Source: Ricinus communis
Lineage: Eukaryota > Streptophyta > Magnoliopsida > Malpighiales > Euphorbiaceae
DNA: 64,000 bases
Assembly (NCBI RefSeq): GCF_019578655.1
Contig: NC_063263.1
Location: forward strand, 10,167,001-10,231,000
Direction of reading: 5' to 3'
The notes beneath the pieces were generated by a model. The model worked only from the letters and a program-made list of their open reading frames with translations. It ran no database searches and was not told the origin of the DNA. Position numbers and translations under genes: made by a program. Every line of letters begins with the position of its first letter. The stretch's first letter is position 1. Shown piece after piece: positions 11,160 through 21,962 of this stretch.

Positions 11160-14045
11160 GGGAATTAAAGTTTTTAAGTTCGTTTCATCTCATGAGCAAT
11201 AAACTGAGGTGCATGAGCTTTTCTTTTTCTTAAAACCAAAAACAATTAAGTTATAGCTAGTTTTTCATGTTTTGTTAATTTTAGTTTTATGGGTATGGTT
11301 TTTGTTTTTCAATGTTAGGTTTTAGAGATGGTTCTGATGTTTTGGGTGGATCCAATTATGTGTATATGGTTTTGTTCATGAAGATTTCTTTTATTTTCTT
11401 TTTTGTATAAAAAGCAAATCTTGATTCTCCCTTTTCTCCTTTCGGTATACAATTTCTTGAATCTTTGTGGTGTAGGAGGATAATAGTGTTCCTAATTTGG
11501 ATTCTTTTTTTAATGCTAGTATATGATAACAGATTCCTCTTTGTGGATTAGCATTTTTTGTGCAAAAAAGAAAAAGAAAAAAAAACAAGTGGAATCTAGT
11601 CTGAATCTGCTCCAATTCTTCTAGTTTCTCTGCCAAGATTCTGGCTTTCTTGGGATCACCAAATTAAGAGAAGTGGACCCTGTTAATCTAAGTTCTTGGA
11701 GTTTTGTTATGCCTGTTTTTCCAAATTAGAGGCATAAATATATTAATGCAATACCCAAATTAGGATCACAGAATTGAATCAAAATGCGACTCTTACTAGT
11801 CGCGCACGGACGGCTGACAATTAGCATCACAAAATTGAATGCCTACTAGATGGATGGTTGATTGATCAGGCAAGTTTGATTGTGGTCAAGTTAGGCTAAA
11901 TTTGATTATCATTATTATTATTATTATTATTATTGTTATCAAAATTAATGTAAATTAGAACTGATCTCAGGATGGTTTAGTTTAGTAGTACACTTTGATT
12001 AAAAAATAATTAATAGATTTAATTATAGAAAAAACTAGCTAAATTAAATTAATACTGTAAAATAATGTCATATTGAATATATAAAACTGACTGATAATTA
12101 GAAAAAAATTAATTTGGAAAAAACTTTAAGAAATCTTGAATTTAATTAAATTAAATTTACTAAATGAATGAAAGCAATTGGCTCAAAATATCATTTTCGG
12201 GTCAGCATATACAAATTCTAACTTTGTTGAATTTATGAGCAAGGATGTGAACTCCTTCATTTGATTAAGTCCAACTTGAATTAACATGTTTGACTGTCCC
12301 TTACACATCAGTTCCTTTATAGTTTAACCCTACCCTCTCTGCTCAAGAGGGACCCCTTTTTTCCTCTTAAGGTTTCAGCATTCATTGCACCCAATTTAGG
12401 GTATTTGGTTTTTTTTGGTCCAAAAGCACACCGACCACAGCCACCTAAAACTAGGGTCACCATTTGGCTAGTTTGATTTAAAACCAAACCCAACTAGAAA
12501 TAATAAAAAAATGTCATGAATATAATCAACCAAATCTAATAAGAGGCTAATCCGAAAAATCAAACTTGGGGTTGTTGAAACCTGCAGTTGCAGCCAATAT
12601 TGTACTTTGATGGTGCAATCCGTGAATTATCTTATCTTTTTTGCTTATTTGGGGATTGACTGTCTTTAGTACACATTCATTATTGGACACGTTCCCTCTT
12701 TGTTTCCATGCATCCCCACCCCACCACAAAAATTATTGATAATATTGCACATTATTTATGATTTTTCCATGAACCATGGATTAGTGACTTACTAATGGAC
12801 CTGACAGTTTGAAAATTGTGCAAGTAGTCATCGGTTAGTGACTCACCGACGGACCTAACAGTTTGACAGAACCTGGTTTTAATTTCTAAAGCCACATCAG
12901 ACTAGAAAAGCCAATTTTCAGAGCTACGATCAGTTCTATCATCTGACATAAAATAATGAGTCTCTTGTTTATTTATTCTAGTTGTTTGTTTCAATGACGT
13001 AAGTCCCTGGCATTCCTGGCACTGAAAGTGGTGCAATTTTGGGCATTTCATGACCTGCGAAGCTGCTGATAAAGTGCCAAGTCACAGCCCATACACATTT
13101 TTTTAATTAACTGCGTATGTCACTTAATTTTGTCAGCTTGTTAAATATGTTATATTATTTTGTTGTTTATTACTTTATAGGATATTATGCAACTACAACT
13201 GGGTTTTGCTATTCTTTTTATTTTCATTACACATCTAAATTTGTCAGTTTATCGTATGTTATTATTTTGTTATTTCATAGTTTATGTTTTTGTGATGCAA
13301 CTGCCACTGTGTTGGCTAATTTGATTATATCTGACATACTGCATTGGTGTTTGACCTTGACCAATCCAAATGGAAATGATTTACTTTGTATAGTTTTCAG
13401 TCACTTGTGTAGGTTCAAAATGACAACTGTAGTATTTCTTTTTTGAACCATTAAAAAATTACATTAACAATCAGCCTTAAGAAGGGCAAAAAGAGTACAA
13501 GGCAGGGTAGTGACCCAACAACTGTAGTATGTATTTATTCAATAATTGATAATTTATGCACAAATATAAACATTATTATATAATTGATAAATAATTTGCT
13601 AACACTTTATCACTATAGCGTTAGGAGTATTATGAATACCATTTCAAACTGCTTTTTTTACATATACTTTATAACTACAACTACTTAAATATTTAACTAT
13701 CTCTATCCGAAGCATTTATAACTTTTGGGTTCCAAAGAGCTATCATTTCATGATTTCATTTTCTTAAATTATTCTGACGTTCGGTAAGTGAAGCAAATTT
13801 AGAAATGTTTTATTCAGTGTTATAACATTTGCAATGTATATTTATTTTTATATGTGTCAAATTTTTTATTTTAAATAATTTTTTAATATATTTTTTATTA
13901 TTTAAATATGAAGTATAGAGTAAAGTTTGATTTTCTATATATAGAGAGCTAAAACATATTTTCTATTTTCATAAACTTGTCAACTATACACAGAATGTGT
14001 CTTTCTTTGACGATGTTTCCGTGCCAACTTTACCTCTACTTATAG
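11160..14045. other. 3' UTR and intergenic spacer
   Basis: The first few hundred bases probably hold the 3' UTR of the upstream gene. The rest is AT-rich. It holds an (ATT)n run at about 11908-11935. Two diverged copies of a 32-base direct repeat start at 12781 and 12835, 54 bases apart. Open frames such as 13117-13446 show no family similarity. Confidence 0.5.
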
Positions 14046-14149
14046 CGATCGTAATCAAATGCTTGATCCTATTCCTATTACGGATGAGGAAATTCAAAAC
14101 AAAGTTTTAGGAAAGGATCTGCGAAGGCCCCTGGGCCTGGATGGCTAAC
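14046..14149 (+). pseudogene. Fragment of a LINE-type reverse transcriptase
   Basis: One frame reads NQMLDPIPITDEEIQNKVLG and then RRPLGLDG before a stop. This resembles the conserved block just before the RT palm in plant non-LTR retrotransposons, where the usual form is PIT-x-EEI...K-APG-x-DG. The APGPDG core is degraded to PLGLDG. Only about 100 bases remain, at the left junction of the organelle-like block. Confidence 0.5.
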
Positions 14150-14313
14150 CCCAAGAAGAGAAGTTTCTTAATGCTGATACTTTCTGTTTCGTCGAGCCCC
14201 AAGCTTGTGGTCCTCCTTTGAGTGTGGGTTCAATTGGATGAATCCGATAAGAACGAAAGCCCTACCCACAGCTACAACTACTGGTGCTTCAAAACGTTTA
14301 GATTATAAGGGTT

Positions 14314-14390
14314 AGGCATTAAATGACAGAAAAAATTTAAGTACTCTATTTCACTTTGATGTGAAAACGTAACAATGAATTTATTGTCTT
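14314..14390 (+). repeat. Inverted repeat arm 1 (organellar block)
   Basis: About 77 bases that recur in reverse complement at 15934-16010 with only a few differences, including one C/T in the CGTAACAATG stretch. The arms enclose about 1.5 kb. Confidence 0.85.
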
Positions 14391-15480
14391 ATAACAATGA
14401 ATTTATTGGAATTTATCATCTCTGACACAAGGTACTTATTAGATCGAAAAAGTACATTAGATCTAATAGAATTATTTTGCGGCTTTACACTGACCGTACT
14501 TCTGGCAAACATAACTAGTTATCGAGGAAGATTGATTTGAAGCGGCAGGATATTCGCTTTATGATTTCCAATGACATTATCAAATAAGGAAATTGGAAAG
14601 CATAGCAATTATATCAAATTATCAATCGAATTTTTTATTTTATTCAACCCTATAGAAATATAATTCGAATTGATTCTTTTTTTTAATAATAAAAAAAAGA
14701 ATCAAAGAGTTTGTCATTTTTATTTTATCAATAGATAGAATGTAAAGACAAGTCAAATAAGGGTTTATTATTTTTTGAGGCCCCCAAACCTAAGATCCTA
14801 AACTGAAGGTGGAACAGGTCCCAAAGCGAATAACAAAGCTGGATGGAAAGACAGATACCAAAAGCATAAGACGAAGCAATAAGTCTAGTTGGCTTAAGTC
14901 GACCAAAAGTCGTTGCTCGCCTATCTCAGTAGGAAATTGGAACAGTATCCGATTTCAAAGGCGCCTAAACTAGTAAGTCCAACTGTAGGCTCTTGAGTCT
15001 GATACTAGTTCCTCTCTTACGCAATTTATCAATCCGCATACCTATGATTAGCTTTTCAGAAAATTTTCAAACGAACAATTTCAACGAAATCTTTCAATTT
15101 CTTATTTTACATCTAGCAAAACACTCCTGAACTTGCTTAGCTTCAGTCTATCTTTCTCAAACTAGCTTAAACCTATTATCAGGTACCTAACAAGGAAGTC
15201 ATATAGTGCAGTCGCGCTTCCGGACTCAGAAAGACCGAGTGAGTGGTGCAGGTTCGGGACAAGGGTAGCAATCTTTTCTTTCCAGAGTCAATGACACGGG
15301 GTAGAGATCCCGAGGAAATGAAATTGATGGAACCAGTAGGTATTGATCTAAGCTTAGAACGGGGGTAGCCTACGTGGGATTAATTCATCTATTCCTCAAC
15401 AGCGATGCATCATAGAAGCAAGTTATAGACCTGCCAAGAAAAAGAAGGAAAAGAAGAAGCAAGTTCCTCTCCTTTATGTT

Positions 15481-15687
15481 ATGTCGCGTGTTTCGCTCGC
15501 TAAGGCGAGAAGTCGTTCCCTCCCGGCCCTACCTCTTCTAGTTAACGCCTCTCTGAAGATCTTTTTAGGGTGGGCAAAGAGGGTGAAGCCACTTTTACAG
15601 CTCTGCCCGGTAGAAAAGCACGGTATGTGTATGCTAGCAAAGCTGCTCCCCAAGCATACTCACGTACCCGATCCAGGTCCAGCATAA
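15481..15687 (+). other. Unassigned open frame in the organellar block
   Basis: A 68-codon frame with balanced composition inside the mitochondrial-like segment. I do not recognise the product. Mitochondrial intergenic DNA often holds such chance frames, so it is recorded as sequence content rather than a gene. Confidence 0.15.
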
Positions 15688-15740
15688 AGTATAACCATCG
15701 AGCACTAACCATATAATCGCTGGCTTCTGGGAAAAGTACC

Positions 15741-15935
15741 CGCAGATAAGGAAGAGATCTTCGGAAAGTGGGTTTTTATGATCCTTTAAAAAATCAAACC
15801 TATTTAAATGTTCCTACTATTCTATATTTCCTTAAAAAAGGCGCTCAACCTACGAGAACTGTTCATGATATTTTAAGCAAGGGAGGGGTCTTATCGAATC
15901 CATGTATAAAATATTATAAAGGTTATTATTATTAA
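15741..15935 (+). pseudogene. rps16: Plastid rps16 exon 2 fragment
   Basis: In one frame the sequence reads [20 protein letters not shown], then [15 protein letters not shown] and VHDILSKGG, then a run-on tail to a TAA at 15933. This is the second exon of plastid ribosomal protein S16. The reading is interrupted by TAA at 15747, where the Glu of the conserved RREGRDL block should be. The last third diverges after the DIL motif, and exon 1 is absent. It cannot be functional as it stands. The stop at 15933-15935 coincides with the start of inverted-repeat arm 2. Confidence 0.85.
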
Positions 15936-16010
15936 GACAATAAATTCATTGTTACATTTTCACATCAAAGTGAAATAGAGTACTTAAAATTTTTCTGTCA
16001 TTTAGTGCCT
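15934..16010 (-). repeat. Inverted repeat arm 2 (organellar block)
   Basis: Reverse complement of 14314-14390. It abuts the end of the rps16-derived frame and runs into the clpP-like start, so a recombination breakpoint probably lies here. Confidence 0.85.
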
Positions 16011-16037
16011 ATTGGTGTTCCAAAAGTCCCTTTTCGA
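16005..16037 (+). pseudogene. clpP-like first codons (plastid protease exon 1)
   Basis: GTG followed by codons for PIGVPKVPFR, the invariant start of plastid ClpP, with ATG changed to GTG. The similarity stops right after the Arg. The short length leaves room for another organellar frame with the same peptide, so the call is tentative. Confidence 0.4.
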
Positions 16038-16976
16038 GTCGTCGAATGTCCTTATGTCTCGGCTCTCGCCTATTCGTCTGTCAGAAAAGAGGTAAGCTCT
16101 GTGGTCTTGCTTACCACGGACTGGCCCTCCTATGAATGAATACTTCCTTCGGGTGATCAAACAGAGGTGGCTTGCTTTTTTTTTTTGCTATCTATTATTA
16201 TACTCTGAAAGTCTAGATGTTTTTGTCACGACACTCTTTTTTTTTTCTTGGCCTTGAACCTAAAGTCTTGAGCCTAGTGGGCCCATATTGGTAGAAATCT
16301 CATTCTTCACTCACATCCTTTTTTTTAATTAACGCAGTCCTGTAATTTGTTACATGTGATTCGTTAATAGTAAAGTAATAAAGAAAGAAAGAAATTAAGG
16401 AATAGAAAGAAATTAATCGCTTGGATCGTATATCAACGTCCAATCTCCGGGAAAAGAGAAGGTTCCATCGGAATAATTATTTATTTCTTTCTTCACAATA
16501 ATTATGACAATAATTATGATGATAATTATGATGGAGAAAATACTAATTCAAATTGAATGGATTCAAAACACTGTTACTGCATGGATCAAGATTAACAACT
16601 CTCCCGTTTTCGTCCATTAAATAATATTTAAGTACTCGAAAAGTCTGTTTTAAATTGCCACTATTGATTCACTGACTAATTCAGCAGGGAACGAAGCCTC
16701 CTACAGTGAGAGTTGAGAGACCAACTGTTATCAAAGGGAAAAGGCAAGGCACTTTCAGTCTGCTAACAATAAATCCTTGAAAAGCGGTGTCAACCGGTCT
16801 TTCTTTACCTATTGAAGTGAAGGAGAAAGCACTTTGCTTTTTTTCACAAAGATCTAGCCTAGCAGTTAGGACCAATCCGATGTGATCTTAGAGTCATTTT
16901 TTCATGAATTGCTGAAAATAAAAAGAAGTTCATATTAAGATTTAAGAAATCAAATAATTCAAAAAAACTCTTCACA

Positions 16977-17067
16977 TTAATGAGTTTTTGACGCCCGAAT
17001 ATCCAACTGGCTAATTAATTCTTTATAACGTACTCTATTTTTCTTTGCTAAATAAGACAGACTTTTC
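16977..17067 (-). pseudogene. rps15: Plastid rps15 3'-end fragment
   Basis: On the minus strand the frame reads [20 protein letters not shown] then IRASKTH and a TAA at 16979-16977. This is the C-terminus of plastid ribosomal protein S15. Similarity fades upstream of about 17067, so the N-terminal two thirds are missing. Confidence 0.85.
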
Positions 17068-17699
17068 AATCGAAATCCCAATCAAAGACAAGTTCTACCA
17101 AGGCCAGGATCTGAAAGAGAAGAATCACTTTCCGGAATTCCAAGTGACATTCTTCCTTCAGAAGCTAAAGTTGAATTCTCTTTTGCTCCGAGGGCTAGGT
17201 TCAAGGGGTGGTCGAGTGGCTACACTCCTTCAGGTTCAGTCGAAGCGATCGAGCGAGAGAAAGAAATAAAACTATTGCACATGCTGCGGGGAAAGGGGGA
17301 GCTTCCTGATTCGTCTTTCTTTTTCGAAAAGGCTCAATCCATCTTTAATGAAAAAAACGAATCTTATTACGCTTGAGCCGGGTTGGGGTTGGCTCTTGGA
17401 CGGGCAAAATTTTTCAAGACCAAGAATGGGAATGATTATTCATTGAATAATCTCAATGCTATCTTCGAGAGTCTTGGCTTACCTTGCTCTTGTGTTGAGC
17501 TGCAAGCTTAAAACTAGTAGCAAGTTTCCAAAAAGAACAATGAATCTTATTTCACCAAATACGATTAGAAGTTGTTTGAAAGAAGAATGTGCCTGCTTGC
17601 GATATAAGACTTAAGCCAAAACGCGGTTTGCCAACTTTGTCTTGGATGCCCTTGGACGGAATAGATGGAAGTCAGACCATAAGAAATTGACTCTGTATT

Positions 17700-18697
17700 T
17701 TATATTTAATAATGTATTATAAACTTTTTTGTATTTGACTTAGTTAATATTTGTAATTTTTATTTTTTCTATTAGTACAAGTTAAAAAGTGAAAAATAAA
17801 TAAATTAAAACTACTAATGCTTATAGAAATAAAAGTAAAATAAAATATAAAATATAAAAAAGTTATTAAAATTAAATATAATATTTTATTTTTTATATTT
17901 AAATTTCTTAAAATATCTTTTATTATAGAAATAATCCTCTTTGAAATTTGAGAATATTCTTAGAAAAATAATTGTTTCGGTGATATTTTTGAAAAGGGTC
18001 TTTCCTTTTGTAGGACTTCCATTCTTCAATTCTTGAGCAAATCCTCATCCTCTGGCATGCATGAACCTTGGAAGCCTTGAATGTTCATCAAGATTCAAGA
18101 GCCCCCTAGAAAACTTACTAATTTTTTTTCTAAAAGAGAAAAAGAGAAAAAGAGCTAAAAGAAGTAGTAGTGTAGCAGGTTCAACGGCGGAGATCTAAAT
18201 GCAAGCAAGATCCACGGTCTCCGAAAAAGTTGCAAAATAATACCCGCGTGAATAATCATGAAGATTGGAAAGTGGGTTGGAGGGACAAGGTCGTGTCATT
18301 GTCCACGGACAATAATTTACTTAAATTTGAACCTACAATCCATTCTTAACTTAAGATACCATATTTCTATTTTAGTGCTAATAGTGTTATAAAAATATAT
18401 ACAGTTTTTTTATAAATGAATTAAATTATATTGGATTAATTTACAAAAATATCCACGTAATTAAACCAAACCACAAACTTTTATTTTTACTGTTTTCAAT
18501 ACTTTACTATACCAATATAATATTTGCTCTGCCATTACTTTTCTGGTCATCAACTAGTTAAATGATTTTCTTCTGAAAGTTGAAGGATAAATGAGAAAAT
18601 GTTATTACAATTGAAAAATGAAATCTGATCTCGTTACTCTTAATGAAAATTGCTAAAACATCTATACGACCAATAAACTGAATAAATCAATAGCGAG

Positions 18698-18746
<49 letters not shown>

Positions 18747-19650
18747 AGTTATTTTTTTGATACATTTTATTATATTTCGACATGAATTTGTTTTTATTTT
18801 AATTTGTAGATTTATTTTTAACATATATTATCTATTTTTTTTAATTTTATGAATTTTTATAAATTTATTAATTAATAAGTTACATTTTTAATAAATATTT
18901 TAATTATATTTTAAATATTATATTAATTGATAAATTAATTTCTTAATTAAAAAATATTTATAATCCTATAAATAATAATTTTAATATTATATTAACTGGT
19001 AAGTTAGGTTTCTAATTGTACAATCATTTTTAATCCTAAAAAAATAGTACGATGAGTTATATATATAGTATTGATGTATATAATAAAAATCAATTAATAA
19101 ATATTTAAAGATTATTGGACTAAAAATATCTAAATTTTTTTAAAATTATTTATATTATTAAAATATTATAAATAGTTATAAAATATTAAAAGTTCTATTT
19201 ATAAATTCAATTTGTATTATTATTTACTATCAAAATAATTTAGAAACGGTAGGTATCTTTTCTTTTTTACAAGTGCCACTAAGGAACAAAAATCTATTTT
19301 CTTAATATATAAAAAAATAGATTTTTCTTTAAAAGAACTGGTTATTCTCTTAATTAAATTTTGATTCAATTATCATTAAGCTGAAGCCTAATATGCTTAA
19401 GAGAGTTAGAAGAGGTAGATTGTTTTAATTGAATTACAACAATAATTCCGGATTATATCCGATAATATCTTCTGTGTTTGAGCAATAAATAACCAAAAAT
19501 TTGAATTTAGTTAAGAGCATTGAATAGGAAGACACTCAACGTTCTTTTATATTTTTCTCCTTTGGCAATCAGGACTCCTAAGAGGGTCACACCTTAGTAC
19601 CATTATAAACAAGGAAGTCCGATTCAATTTTGAATAACAATTTGAGTTTC
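17700..19650. other. AT-rich intergenic spacer
   Basis: No supported gene. A (TA)n run occupies 18703-18741. A less AT-rich island at about 18000-18320 shows no recognisable coding. The remainder is very AT-rich. Confidence 0.5.
18703..18741. repeat. (TA)n microsatellite
   Basis: Uninterrupted TA dinucleotides for about 39 bases. Confidence 0.9.
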
Positions 19651-19656
19651 TCTGTC

Positions 19657-19664
19657 TATTTATA
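19657..19664 (+). promoter_or_regulatory. Candidate TATA box of the Pumilio gene
   Basis: TATTTATA followed by CACC. Transcription would start near 19690, which places the in-frame ATG at 19676 upstream of the mRNA and supports the ATG at 19754. Confidence 0.5.
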
Positions 19665-19753
19665 CACCGATTCCATTGAGCTTTTCTCCCTTGCTTCTTG
19701 TTCGTATTGTTTTGTTGAAATCTTGTTTCTTTATTCTGCAACTCTTCTTAGCC

Positions 19754-21169
19754 ATGGAGAAAGAAAATTCTAATGCCGGAGATTTTGAAACACCCAAGTC
19801 AAATTTGTCTGTTGATTCGGCCATTGATATCCTCTCTTTTTCGGTCGAGAATCTTTCGTTGATCAATGGCGACTGTTCTTTGCCTTTTAATGGTGAATCT
19901 TCTGCATCGAGAACACAAGAAACTACTCCTGCTATACAAGAAACTGGGTTAGAGATGTCAAGAACACCAGTTCTAACACCGTTGTATCCAGATAGCATCT
20001 GGGCAGTCAATTATTCAACAGTCAATGCAGGAATGCCTTTGGGCTCTTTCCATGGTTATAATGGCATGAATTTTCAATCAAACAGTTATGGTGGTGCAAG
20101 CACTTCTGCAGTTGAAGAAAGAAACGAAAGCTCTTGTACGGTTGGTCAAGATTCTATCCCAGGTATGCAGAATCAGGACAGCTTTATCATGTTCGCTAGT
20201 ACTCAACAAGGCTCGGAGTACCTTCAGGATTTGTTGGCAACTAGTGACTCTTATCTTACAACAAGTAAAATCCTAGATAAGGTTACAGCTTCAGTGGTTG
20301 GCATCCCTGTGATCAATTATCTAATGGTCGATCAACATGGGTATCATGTCTGTTCAAAGCTGATTGATTCCTGTAATGACATACAGTTGACCCTGATTTT
20401 GGAGAGGATAACCAAAAACACGGAACAGTTTGTTCGAATATGCTGCGCCATAAATGGTTCAAAGATGATTAAGAAGTTGATAAAAAAGGTGAAGAGGTCA
20501 TGCTTGATATCTTACCTGACTGTTAGTCTATACAAGGGATTCTACCAGCTGGCGATAAATCAAATAGGGTCGTATGTTGTGGTTTTCTGCATGGACTGCC
20601 TTGATATTCAGCAGAACGCATTGCTGTATGAAGCTGCTATTTCACATTGTCTTATCTTGGCAACAGATGCAATTGGATGTGTATCAGCGAACAAGTTCAT
20701 TGACAGAATCCAAGGTTCGCGCAGGCAAACCCTCCTTGAATTAATCTCTGACAATGCGGTGTTCCTCTCACAGGATCCTTCAGGGAACCATGTCGTGCAG
20801 AAAGTCCTAGGACTTGAACACCCAATCATTAATGCAAAAATAGGCGCTCAGCTGAAGGGTCATTACGTAAGGCTATCATTTCAAAAGTGGGGCAGTCATG
20901 TGGTCGAAAAATGCTTGGTATCACAAGCGATGGTTTACGCAGTTCAGGATCTTCTAACTTGCGGCAGTAGCCAATTATTGCAAATTGCCAGAGATCAGTT
21001 CGGTAATTATGTGATCCAGAAAGCACTCAAAGTTACAAAGAAGAAGAATATTGCACTCCATCGTATACTTTTGAACAGCCTCGAGCCAAATCTCAATGCT
21101 CTCCGGAATGGGTTTGGAAAGAAAGTTTACAGTTTGATCATGGATGGAATTCCAGTTAACGAAGGATGA
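19754..21169 (+). CDS. Short Pumilio/PUF RNA-binding protein
   Basis: Single-exon frame of 471 codons from MEKENSNAGD. An in-frame ATG 26 codons upstream gives a hydrophobic leader and probably precedes the transcription start, so it was not used. Residues 1-145 are Ser/Asn-rich and likely disordered. The rest is a Pumilio homology domain with repeats about 36-40 residues apart. Repeat cores lie at 153 (GSEYLQ), 196, 235, 272, 308, 344 (GNHVVQK), 380 (GSHVVEK) and 417 (GNYVIQK), with a C-terminal cap at 455. PUF proteins bind 3' UTRs and repress or destabilise mRNA. In the PUF code, repeats 6-8 carry N-H-Q, S-H-E and N-Y-Q and predict binding to UGU. Repeats 2-5 lack the usual edge residues. 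Length and N-terminus resemble the shorter APUM7-17-like group rather than PUM1-6. Confidence 0.88.
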   Translation: MEKENSNAGDFETPKSNLSVDSAIDILSFSVENLSLINGDCSLPFNGESSASRTQETTPAIQETGLEMSRTPVLTPLYPDSIWAVNYSTVNAGMPLGSFHGYNGMNFQSNSYGGASTSAVEERNESSCTVGQDSIPGMQNQDSFIMFASTQQGSEYLQDLLATSDSYLTTSKILDKVTASVVGIPVINYLMVDQHGYHVCSKLIDSCNDIQLTLILERITKNTEQFVRICCAINGSKMIKKLIKKVKRSCLISYLTVSLYKGFYQLAINQIGSYVVVFCMDCLDIQQNALLYEAAISHCLILATDAIGCVSANKFIDRIQGSRRQTLLELISDNAVFLSQDPSGNHVVQKVLGLEHPIINAKIGAQLKGHYVRLSFQKWGSHVVEKCLVSQAMVYAVQDLLTCGSSQLLQIARDQFGNYVIQKALKVTKKKNIALHRILLNSLEPNLNALRNGFGKKVYSLIMDGIPVNEG

Positions 21170-21239
21170 TATGCAATGCAAGAGTGTACGTGCTTGGAAA
21201 TTATGTATAGTTGGTGTATATAATGTGATAGATAGAAGA

Positions 21240-21240
<1 letters not shown>

Positions 21241-21282
<42 letters not shown>
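21241..21282. repeat. (TA)n microsatellite downstream of the Pumilio gene
   Basis: Uninterrupted TA run starting 71 bases after the stop codon, probably within the 3' UTR. Confidence 0.9.
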
Positions 21283-21283
<1 letters not shown>

Positions 21284-21430
21284 TTCTTTATATATATCAT
21301 TTATCTATTAAATTTTTGTATTTGCTGATTTATCAAGCAAAATTTTAACTAAACAAAATAGTTTAATTGGTTTATTATATATATATTTAAAGTTATTCTA
21401 GAGTGATGGATTGAAAACTATTACTCTTCC

Positions 21431-21461
<31 letters not shown>

Positions 21462-21915
21462 TCAGATGAAATCACAAAGTAATGTATTGTGCTTTTCCTA
21501 GATTATATGGTTTCAGGGACAAAGAGCCAAGGACCTCATGGAAACAATTCTAAATAATAGATGGAAGTACCTGTACGCCATGATTACTGTAGCCCAAGCC
21601 TGACTGATAATTCCAAGCCCATGTTGAATAGAAAGGACAGTGTCAAAACAAACTCACTCAAATTAGTTAATCTCACCATCAACAGATTCAATTTTAATGC
21701 CACTGCCTCTGCCTCTGCCTGAGCTTCTAACATACTTTTTTCCCATCTGTTAGGAAAATTGACACCCGAAGCTGCCTCCAGTCGAGCCCTTTCTTTCTTT
21801 TCTAATATTGCCTAATTGTCTTGTGTGTGCCTTCGTTACATCAAAAGAATGTAAATAAAATAATTAACTAAAGCTTAAAACTTTAAACTTTAAACAAAGT
21901 TAAAGGCTGTCTAAC
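21283..21915. other. Spacer between Pumilio and polygalacturonase genes
   Basis: No coding exon seen. It includes an AAAG-rich stretch near 21428-21460 and a short tandem of TCTGCC at about 21700-21722. The right end is the promoter of the polygalacturonase gene. Confidence 0.5.
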
Positions 21916-21919
21916 ACTT

Positions 21920-21926
21920 TATATAA
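21920..21926 (+). promoter_or_regulatory. Candidate TATA box of the polygalacturonase gene
   Basis: TATATAA about 37-43 bases before the start codon at 21963. If used, the 5' UTR would be very short. Confidence 0.4.
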
Positions 21927-21962
21927 TAGGGGTTCCATGTTCTTGGTTTTCTTTAGAACAAC

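Larger units (their letters stand above)
14150..17690. other. Organelle-derived DNA insertion (mitochondrial type, with plastid fragments)
   Basis: Base composition changes sharply from AT-rich spacer to more balanced, mitochondrial-looking sequence, and returns to AT-rich at about 17690. Inside lie recognisable plastid gene fragments (rps16 exon 2, rps15 3' end, a clpP-like start). The intervening sequence looks like angiosperm mitochondrial intergenic DNA. A 77-bp inverted repeat is also present. The simplest reading is a nuclear copy of mitochondrial DNA that had already captured plastid fragments. Separate insertions are also possible. The plastid matches are clear; the mitochondrial assignment is inference from character. 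Confidence 0.65.

Noticed and set aside
10873..11160. Second plus-strand frame overlapping the MASS-type gene
   Set aside because: It lies in another frame of a conserved gene and has no family features.
13117..13446. 109-codon hydrophobic plus-strand frame
   Set aside because: Phe/Tyr/Leu richness follows from T-rich DNA; no recognisable membrane-protein family.
16681..16875. Minus-strand frame in the organellar block
   Set aside because: Not similar to an organelle gene that I recognise; likely a chance frame in intergenic organelle DNA.
19676..19753. Upstream in-frame ATG for the Pumilio gene with a signal-like leader
   Set aside because: A TATA-like box at 19657-19664 would put the mRNA start after this ATG, and a secretory leader makes no sense for an RNA-binding protein.
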